Shown here: one piece after another, positions 28,242 to 34,715 of the stretch
Layout of the letters: the number at the start of each line of letters is the position of its first letter
Numbering within the stretch: the first letter of the stretch is position 1
Assembly: GCA_027492875.1 (NCBI GenBank)
Contig: JAPUDV010000116.1
Location: forward strand, 10,751 to 45,465
Source: Candidatus Competibacteraceae bacterium
GTDB lineage: Bacteria; Pseudomonadota; Gammaproteobacteria; Competibacterales; Competibacteraceae
DNA length: 34,715 bases
Reading direction: 5' to 3'
Position numbers and translations under genes: made by a program
The notes under the pieces: generated by a model
Databases searched by the model: none
What the model was told of the DNA's origin: nothing
Seen by the model: only the letters and a program-made list of their open reading frames with translations

Positions 28242-28913
28242 GTGGCCAATCTATTCAAACGCATCAGCGACGTCATCGCCGCCAATCTTAACGATCTGGT
28301 GGATCGGGTCGAAGACCCGGAGCGGATGATCAAGCAGCTCATCCGCGAGATGGAGGAAAACATCGGCAGCGCCCGGGAAGGGGTGGTCGATGCCCTGGCC
28401 AGCGAAAAGCAACTGGCCAAGGAGCTGGACAGCCAGCGCCGGCAGGCCGGGGAATGGCACAGCCGCGCTCGGCAGGCACTGGAAACCGGCAATGAAACGC
28501 TGGCGCGGGAGGCGCTGCTGCGCAAGAAGGAGCACGACGGCATCGTCGCCAATCTGGAGGGATCGTGGGAATCGGCCCGCCGCACCGGCGAACGACTCAA
28601 GGCCCAGTTGCGGGCGCTGGAGGCCAAACTGGAAGAAGCGCGCTTGAAGAAAGGCAGTCTGGTGGCGCGGCAACGGGCCGCCCAGGCGCGCGAGCAGATG
28701 GATCAGGTCAGCGACCGGTTCCAGACCGGCCTCGATCTGAACAACTCCTTCGGCCGCATGGCGGACAAGGTGGGCGAAATGGAAGCACGGATGGAGGCGC
28801 GGGCCGAGTTGTACGGCGAATACAGCGAAATCGAACGGGAGTTTCTGAAAATGGAGGTCAACAGCGAGGTCGAAGCGGAGCTGGCGGCGCTGCGGAAAGA
28901 GCTTAAAGGTTAA
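28242..28913 (+). CDS. pspA: PspA/IM30 (ESCRT-III-like) membrane-remodelling protein
   Basis: The protein is 223 residues from a GTG start with a near-perfect AAGGAGGTG. The start MANLFKRISDVIAANLNDLVDRVEDPERMIKQ is the amphipathic first helix plus the conserved VEDPE turn of PspA/Vipp1. The rest is a long helical hairpin rich in Glu, Arg, Ala and Lys (coiled coil about 25-185), ending with a further helix. PspA oligomers coat stressed inner membranes, limit proton leak and, in enterobacteria, restrain PspF. There are no pspB, pspC or pspF genes beside it. Instead the next gene, 37 bp downstream on the same strand, encodes a giant polytopic membrane protein, and the two probably form an operon. 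Length matches classical PspA without the Vipp1 C-terminal tail. Confidence 0.93.
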   Translation: MANLFKRISDVIAANLNDLVDRVEDPERMIKQLIREMEENIGSAREGVVDALASEKQLAKELDSQRRQAGEWHSRARQALETGNETLAREALLRKKEHDGIVANLEGSWESARRTGERLKAQLRALEAKLEEARLKKGSLVARQRAAQAREQMDQVSDRFQTGLDLNNSFGRMADKVGEMEARMEARAELYGEYSEIEREFLKMEVNSEVEAELAALRKELKG

Positions 28914-28950
28914 ACATCTCGGTTTTTATGGTCAGAGGTGAGGGTGGATC

Positions 28951-31900
28951 ATGGACTGGACCTTGTTGATCGCGTTGGCGGTGCTGTGGCTGGTTTCGCC
29001 GATCATTCTATCGATCGCCCTCGTTATCGCCCGCCATCGGCTCAAGGAAGCCCGCCAGCGACTGGCGGGCCGGCCGCCGGGCGAACCCGCCGCGTCCGTG
29101 TCGGCCGGCGGGTCGGGCGTTCCACCGCCCAGGGTCGGGGGCGGACACATCGCGCCGGTCGATCTGGAAAACCTGTTGCTGCTGCGGCTGGAACTGCAAC
29201 GGCTGGTCGAAACCGGCGCGCTGGCGGAAGAGCGATTTCGGCTACTGATCGATGCCCTGGATGAAGTGTGGGCACGCCGTTTGCGCGAGAGCGGGGTACA
29301 GCCGGATAGCGTGATCTGGCAGCGTCGCCGCGCCGAAGCCTGGAGCCTATTGGCGCACGCGCTGGATACCCCCTTGGGACCACCGCCCTGGCCGCCGGTC
29401 GCGCCGGAACCCACGCCGGTCGTGTCAGTCCCCGAACCGCTGCGGGCGGTATCCGAACCGGTATCGATTCCCTCGTTCCAACCGCCCGCGCCAGAGCGGC
29501 CGTTGCCGCACGCAACGCCGATTCCCACCTTTTCGCAACAGGCTGACGAACCCGCCGCGCCGGTTCCCGCCAGCGATTGGCGGCCCGCCGCGCCCAGCCC
29601 GCTGGAAAAGGCGCTGCATGTACTATCCGGCTGGCCGACGCTGATCGCGCCGTTTCTGGCGCAGAACATCGGCTGGTTCGTCGGCGGGTTCTGCTTCGTG
29701 GCCGGCGCGCTGTTCCTGATCGCTAACACGCGCGGCTACGTCAACGCCCTGGTGGTGTTCGCCAGTCTGTTCGGGGCCACCGCCTTCCTGCTGTGGGCGG
29801 GCTATCAGTTCCGCCGCAAGGGCAGTGATCTGGCCGTCGCCAGCAGCGTGTTGCTGACGCTGGCCATGCTACTGGCGCCGCTGGATCTGGCGGTTGCAGT
29901 CCGGCTGACCAGCGCCAGCGGTGGCGACGGGCTGCTATTGACCGTCAGCCTGTCGATTGCCGCGATCACGCTCGCGGCCTACGTCTGGGCCGCCACCCTG
30001 GCCAGCGCGCTGGTGGATCGGGCGTTGCCGGGACGTTACGCGCATCTGCTGGCGGCGCTGGCGGCGTTGCAACTGGCCGCGCCGCTGGCGGCGGTCGCGC
30101 CGGACTGGCGGGGGCTGGCGGCGCTGCATGTCGTCCTGCTGGTGTTGCTCGGTTACGGGTTGCGAACTTTCGCTCATACCTGGCTGCGGCGGCTGTTCGT
30201 GGACCAGCAACGGACGGCGTATTACGCGGCGGGCGTGCTGGTTTACACGGCGGCGGTGTCGTTCGTCCATCTGACCTGGATCTGGCCCGGACCGCTGCCG
30301 GCCGGTTATTGGGGGCCCTTGCTGATGGCCCTGTGCGGGCTGCTGTTTATGGTGGACGCCGCGTTCAAGGAATGGGTCAACAAATATACGTTCCTGTCCC
30401 GCTTCAGCTTTGCGCTGTACGCGCTGTCGATGGTCGCGGTCGCGGTGGCCATCCAGGGCACGCCGGCGACGCTGTTGACCTTGGCGCTGGGCGCGGTGCT
30501 GTACGGGTGGATGACCTGGCGCTATCGGACTTTGCCGCCACTGTATCTGCTGTTCGGTTGCGTGGCCGGATTGTACGGATTCGGGATCGTCGCCTATCTG
30601 CCGCCGACTGGGCACGGTTTGGCCAGTCTACCGGGTTTGGCGGCGTTGCTTGGAGTGGGGCGTTGGGCAAGTTCGCGCTCGCGCGCCATCGCGCTGCAAT
30701 GCCTGATCGTGTTCGGCCTCCTGCTGGTCGGCGTGATGGGCTGGAGTCTGCTCTTCTGGCCGCGACCGGACGCACTGGGTTTCGCCACCGCGACGGCGAC
30801 GGCGCTGCTCGCCTACCGTGCCGTGCGGCTGGCGCTGATGCTGCCGGCAGCGGATCCGCGCTGGGCCTATGCCGATGCCGGTGTGTTGCTGCTGGCGGCG
30901 ACGGCGGCCGTCTACGCCCCGGCGTGGATACCGTTCGCCGGGGAAATACGGATCGCCTTCGGTCTGCTGGTGTTGGCGGCGCTGTGGACCGGTCTGGGTT
31001 TGCACGACCGCCGGCAGTCCGCCTCCAGTCGGACCGTGTTCATCGCCGGCGCGCTGGCCAACGTGGCGCTGGCACTGGCTTTGGGCGCTTGGCTGTCGTG
31101 GCCAGCGCTGCCGGGCCGACTGGAGCCGATGCTGCTGCTGGCGCTGGCGGGCGGGCTGCTGTTATGGCTGGGCCTGGGGTTGCGCTGGCGAGTCCTGATC
31201 TATGGGGTGCTGGCGTGCGTCGGGGGTATCGGCGCGCTGGTCAAGCGCGGTTATTTTCCCGGTCCGAGCAGCGGGCTGGGCGAGTTCGCCGGAGTGTTGC
31301 TGCTGTGGCCGTTGCTGTGGTGGTTAGCCTGGCGGTTTCCATGCGGTGAGAGGGTGCTGGGCGATCGAGGGGCGGTTGGGGCAGGGACGGATCCCGCCGG
31401 ATCCGACACGATTTCCTTTCCGCCGGAAAGTGGCGGGGAGGAAGCCGTTCACTTGGTCCGTACGCCGTTGGAGCAGGCCATGGCCCTGCTGTGGGTGGTC
31501 GGGCTGACGCATCTGAGTTTGCGCTGGCTGCATGGCCCTGCTTCATGGCCGTGGGCGGGGACGGCTGAATGGGCGGCGCTGACCGGCCTGCTGCTGGTCG
31601 GTCACTTCCATATTTTTCGTTGGATGGCGCTGCCGATGTTGCTGGGGTTGGCGGGATTGCTGGTCGGACTGGACCGGGCTGGATGGTCGCCGCCTTGGCT
31701 GGGCGCGGCGGCCGTGTTATCCGTGCTGCTGGTCTGGCGGCTGGCGGTCGCGGCGCTGGACCGGCCGTTGACCTGGCGGTGGGCGCGGGTGTTGTGCTTT
31801 ACCGTACCGGGCGGGGTTGACGGGCGTCGGCAGGTCGAGGAGAGCCTGCATTACGGAACGCTGTTCGTTGCGGCGTTGCCGGTGGTGGCCAGCCCGGCGT

Positions 31901-34623
31901 TGGGCCTGTTGGGGGCGCCGGCACCCCAACTGTTGCCGGCTCTGACGCTGAGCCTGTTGGCGTTCGTGCTGACCGGCTGGCGTTACCGGCTGGCGGCGCA
32001 CGCTTACGCGGCGCTGGCCACCCTGACGGTCGGTGCTTGGCTGTCCGGTTTCTGGCTGACGCCGACGGCGCTGTTCGGGTTGGGCCAGCCGCTCGGCAAC
32101 GGGATACTGAGCTTGGGTATGGCGTTGGCGGCGGTTGGATTGGAGCAGGAAGAGGCCACGCCGTTGCGATACTGGCGCGAGCCGCTGTACCGGGTGAGCG
32201 GCTTGCTCTACGTGCTGGCGCTGGCGGGAGCGGTCCTGGAGTTCCTGGTGATCGATCCCCGGTTGCCGGCTTTGTTGGTGCTGTTGTGCGTCGCCCTGTT
32301 TCCGGTGGTGCGGCCCTTGCCCAGCGCCGCCGCTTGGCGGGGTTTGGGGTTGGCGTTGCTATCGAGCGCGCTGGTCTGGAGCGTGGCGCGGCGGACGGGT
32401 TTCAACCCGGCCATGGGCGCAGGGGTTGCCGTCGGTTGGGGTTATGCGCTCTGGTTCGCCGGCAACCTGTTGCTACCGCGATGGAACGTCCTGTGGCCGG
32501 GCTGGGCGGTGGCGCCGGCGTTTTGGCCGCTGCTGGGCTTGATCGCCGTGCTGGGCGCCAGCGGGTTGGCAGTGGCGGCCAATGCTTGGTCGCCCGCCGT
32601 CGCGCTGGCCGGACTGGCGCCCTACTTGTTCCTGCTGTTGCGTAACACCGCTTGGCCGGGCATCGGCTGGCTGGCGGTCGGAACGCTGATGGCGAGCGGT
32701 TTGCTGGTCGCGGGTATGCCGCCCTGGGATTGGTTGAACGGCGACCGTGGGTTTGCCGCCGCGCTCCGCTGGCAGGCCGTCGCGCTGGTGTGGCTGAACG
32801 GGCTGTTTCTACTGGCGCGGCTGTGGAGACGTTATGGATGGAGCGTGGCGCAAAGGCTGCATTGGCGACGACACGATCTGGAAGCGCCGCTGTTCGGGCT
32901 GTCGTTTGCGGTTCTGATCCTGTTGCTGGCGCAACGGTTGGTGTTGGAGTTCGGCCTGTCGTGGCCACCGCTGGCGGGATTGCCCTGGCCGCTGACCGGG
33001 TCGGCGCTGCTGCTGGCGGCAACCGCCGGACATGCCTGCACGCTCCGGCTGGAACGATGGTCGGTGCAAGTGCTATTGACCGCTCTCGGCGCGGTGATTC
33101 TCGCCGTTTTACTGGATCTGGCCGTGCCGCCGGCGGGGTGGCTGCTGGCGGTCGCGTTGTGGAATGCCGTGCTGTTGCTGGCGTGGCGCTACGGGTCGAA
33201 CCGGTGGGCGGTCGGGCGGAGTGCGCTGGAACTCTGGCTGGTCCTGCTGCCGGCGATTGCGGTGACGCTGCTGCCGCTGGTTCCCGGCATCGATGGCGGG
33301 TCCGCCACCGCGATCTTGACGATCCTGGCGCTGGCGGCGCTGGCCCAGGGCTGGTGGCGGGGAGAGCGACGCTGGTGGCAACTCGGATTGCTGCTGGCGC
33401 TGGCCGGCGGTTATGCGGTCTGGCTGGAGGATAGGGCATCGTTGGCGGCGCTGGCCGGGTTGGCGCCCTGGTACGCCGCACAGAGCGTATTGTTGATGTT
33501 GGGGTTCATGGCGACTCGGCGGCGCGTGACAGCCCGGTTGGCCGGGTTTGATCCCGAAGCTGACGCGCAGCAGTTCGACCGGTGGTATGCGTTGGAGCGG
33601 GCCATCGATGGCTTGATTCCCGGGTTGTTGGGCTTGAGCGGGCTCTGGCTGGGATTACACGCTTATGTATTGGCGGCATATCTGGCTGGATTGGGTCCGG
33701 CGTCGTGGCGCTTCGGCGTTCCCGCCGATCCGCTGGCGGCCGGCGCGGCGCTGACGGGGTTGGCGGGATTGGCGATGGTTCGGGCCTGGCGGTGGCCGAA
33801 CCAGCCGAACTGGATTTACGCGGCGGCGCTGGCGTTGGCTCTGTTAACCGGTTACGGGCGGCTGGTCGTCCTGGGTTTGGCGCCGTTCACCCCGTGGGAT
33901 ACCGCCGGGCTGCTAGCCGCTGCGGCCGCCGCGTTCCTGCTTCATCAATTCACTGGATTGCGGCCATTGTACCGTCTGGCCCTGCTGCTGCCGCTGCTGG
34001 CGCTGGCGACGGCGCCCTGGCAACTCGCCTCGGCGTGGACCGGCGGGGCGCTGCTGGCCGCAGCCGTGCTGTACCTGTCGCTGGCCGGCACGCTGCACAA
34101 TCCCTGGCCGCTGTACCTGGGCGTGCTGGCGCTGAACGGCGCGGTGTATCTGTGGGCGCCGCTGTGGGCGGAGCGCTACGGATTGTGGCAGTTTTACATC
34201 GTGCCGGCGGCGGTGTCGGTGTTGGCGTTATTGCATCTGCACCGCCGGGAACTGCGACCGAAAGTGCTGAGCGGGGCGCGACTGGCGGCGCTGAGCGCGC
34301 TGTACGCCGGGGCGGAGTTGGACGTATTCCTGCGGCCGGAGTTGAGCGTGTTCGTGCTGGCGCTGGCGCTGGCGCTGACCGGGATCGTCGCCGGCATCGC
34401 CCTGCGCATCCGCGCTTTTCTGTATGCGGGCGTGGCGTTTCTGGTGTTGAACGTGATCGGACAACTGGTCCGCTTCTATCCCGAACAAGGTTTGAGCCGG
34501 GCGCTGATTCTGCTCGGGCTGGGGGCGACCATCACCGTCGGCATGGTGGTGTTCAACCTCAAACGGGAAGCGATCCTGCGGCGATTACGGATCGTGCGGG
34601 CCGATTTGGCGGGGTGGGAGTAG
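28951..34623 (+). CDS. Giant (1,890-residue) polytopic membrane protein of unknown function
   Basis: A single uninterrupted frame of 1,890 codons starts at the ATG at 28951, preceded by GAGGTGAGGG. Residues 4-25 are a first membrane anchor. Then follows a soluble stretch of about 210 residues: a helical part (VDLENLLLLRLELQRLVETG, LLIDALDEVWARRL) and a linker rich in Pro and Ala (about 145-225). From about residue 240 to 1,875 the protein is almost continuously hydrophobic Leu/Ala/Trp-rich helices, by eye of the order of fifty segments, with one polar break near 795-840. It ends with a short basic tail (NLKREAILRRLRIVRADL). I see no catalytic motif, ATPase or known transporter signature. The overall look recalls the large DUF2339-type multi-span proteins, but I cannot confirm that. 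The link to pspA suggests a role in the envelope. Confidence 0.85.
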   Translation: MDWTLLIALAVLWLVSPIILSIALVIARHRLKEARQRLAGRPPGEPAASVSAGGSGVPPPRVGGGHIAPVDLENLLLLRLELQRLVETGALAEERFRLLIDALDEVWARRLRESGVQPDSVIWQRRRAEAWSLLAHALDTPLGPPPWPPVAPEPTPVVSVPEPLRAVSEPVSIPSFQPPAPERPLPHATPIPTFSQQADEPAAPVPASDWRPAAPSPLEKALHVLSGWPTLIAPFLAQNIGWFVGGFCFVAGALFLIANTRGYVNALVVFASLFGATAFLLWAGYQFRRKGSDLAVASSVLLTLAMLLAPLDLAVAVRLTSASGGDGLLLTVSLSIAAITLAAYVWAATLASALVDRALPGRYAHLLAALAALQLAAPLAAVAPDWRGLAALHVVLLVLLGYGLRTFAHTWLRRLFVDQQRTAYYAAGVLVYTAAVSFVHLTWIWPGPLPAGYWGPLLMALCGLLFMVDAAFKEWVNKYTFLSRFSFALYALSMVAVAVAIQGTPATLLTLALGAVLYGWMTWRYRTLPPLYLLFGCVAGLYGFGIVAYLPPTGHGLASLPGLAALLGVGRWASSRSRAIALQCLIVFGLLLVGVMGWSLLFWPRPDALGFATATATALLAYRAVRLALMLPAADPRWAYADAGVLLLAATAAVYAPAWIPFAGEIRIAFGLLVLAALWTGLGLHDRRQSASSRTVFIAGALANVALALALGAWLSWPALPGRLEPMLLLALAGGLLLWLGLGLRWRVLIYGVLACVGGIGALVKRGYFPGPSSGLGEFAGVLLLWPLLWWLAWRFPCGERVLGDRGAVGAGTDPAGSDTISFPPESGGEEAVHLVRTPLEQAMALLWVVGLTHLSLRWLHGPASWPWAGTAEWAALTGLLLVGHFHIFRWMALPMLLGLAGLLVGLDRAGWSPPWLGAAAVLSVLLVWRLAVAALDRPLTWRWARVLCFTVPGGVDGRRQVEESLHYGTLFVAALPVVASPALGLLGAPAPQLLPALTLSLLAFVLTGWRYRLAAHAYAALATLTVGAWLSGFWLTPTALFGLGQPLGNGILSLGMALAAVGLEQEEATPLRYWREPLYRVSGLLYVLALAGAVLEFLVIDPRLPALLVLLCVALFPVVRPLPSAAAWRGLGLALLSSALVWSVARRTGFNPAMGAGVAVGWGYALWFAGNLLLPRWNVLWPGWAVAPAFWPLLGLIAVLGASGLAVAANAWSPAVALAGLAPYLFLLLRNTAWPGIGWLAVGTLMASGLLVAGMPPWDWLNGDRGFAAALRWQAVALVWLNGLFLLARLWRRYGWSVAQRLHWRRHDLEAPLFGLSFAVLILLLAQRLVLEFGLSWPPLAGLPWPLTGSALLLAATAGHACTLRLERWSVQVLLTALGAVILAVLLDLAVPPAGWLLAVALWNAVLLLAWRYGSNRWAVGRSALELWLVLLPAIAVTLLPLVPGIDGGSATAILTILALAALAQGWWRGERRWWQLGLLLALAGGYAVWLEDRASLAALAGLAPWYAAQSVLLMLGFMATRRRVTARLAGFDPEADAQQFDRWYALERAIDGLIPGLLGLSGLWLGLHAYVLAAYLAGLGPASWRFGVPADPLAAGAALTGLAGLAMVRAWRWPNQPNWIYAAALALALLTGYGRLVVLGLAPFTPWDTAGLLAAAAAAFLLHQFTGLRPLYRLALLLPLLALATAPWQLASAWTGGALLAAAVLYLSLAGTLHNPWPLYLGVLALNGAVYLWAPLWAERYGLWQFYIVPAAVSVLALLHLHRRELRPKVLSGARLAALSALYAGAELDVFLRPELSVFVLALALALTGIVAGIALRIRAFLYAGVAFLVLNVIGQLVRFYPEQGLSRALILLGLGATITVGMVVFNLKREAILRRLRIVRADLAGWE

Positions 34624-34715
34624 GGTTGAAATGGTCGGGTTGGGCGGCGACGCTACCAACGGCGTTGGTGCATCAATGCCATTGGACTGTCAAAGTAGTT
34701 AAGACCACCCCGAAC
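34624..34715. other. 3' flank of the giant gene
   Basis: This 92-bp tail holds a small hairpin accaac (34655-34660) / gttggt (34664-34669) with a 3-base loop and no T-run, so it is not a convincing terminator. ctgtcaaagtagttaa near 34688-34703 resembles ctgacaaagtagaatta just after the transposase remnant near 18296; this may be an insertion-sequence end. The window stops before this can be judged. Confidence 0.3.

Noticed and set aside
28951..34623. CRISPR or tandem DNA repeats suggested by recurring ctggcg words in the giant gene
   Set aside because: The words are codon-level recurrence of Leu-Ala in a hydrophobic protein, not spaced direct repeats.

Overview
The window comes from a GC-rich proteobacterium, most likely a gammaproteobacterium. 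The evidence is the typical fadI-fadJ order, a PilS/PilR pair, sucC-sucD, a two-subunit methylmalonyl-CoA mutase with MeaB, and a PspA/IM30 protein. The metabolic mix (succinyl-CoA/methylmalonyl-CoA/propionyl-CoA exchange, a malyl-CoA-type lyase, beta-oxidation) would suit a polymer-storing wastewater organism of the Competibacter/Contendobacter kind, but that placement is inference and no rRNA or other marker is present.

Left part (1-10.1 kb): a minus-strand cluster for propionyl-CoA/succinyl-CoA metabolism reads mutA > mutB > [AT-rich insertion] > meaB > mcl > iron-type alcohol dehydrogenase (cut by the window edge). Facing away from mutA is a VOC-family protein, probably the methylmalonyl-CoA epimerase. 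The insertion (about 2.6-5.0 kb) separates mutB from its chaperone gene meaB. It holds two HicA/HicB toxin-antitoxin modules in opposite gene order, a DUF29 gene, a MITE-like inverted-repeat element, a broken ORF, an unknown ORF and a 23-bp perfect inverted repeat.

Middle (10.1-22.6 kb): pilS-pilR (minus) are divergent from sucC-sucD (plus). sucD ends in a UUCG hairpin. Next comes a second AT-richer accessory block: a polytopic glycosyltransferase, a truncated and diverged 5' copy of nadE joined exactly to the 3' part of a decayed IS701-like transposase (one nonsense codon, one 2-bp frameshift), and a large membrane protein with a spermidine-synthase-like C-terminus. The intact nadE follows and converges with suhB.

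Right part (22.5-34.7 kb): suhB, a Uma2-family nuclease-fold gene and the fadI-fadJ beta-oxidation operon (minus) are followed by a plus-strand pair. This is pspA with a very strong ribosome-binding site, then a single 1,890-residue polytopic membrane protein that I cannot assign to a characterised family. The pspA-giant membrane protein pair is the best candidate here for an undescribed system. The HicAB-laden insertion in the mut operon and the nadE/transposase chimera are the clearest evolutionary oddities. I saw no tRNA, rRNA or CRISPR array. GC contrasts are judged by eye, and homology calls come from recognised motifs, not from searches.
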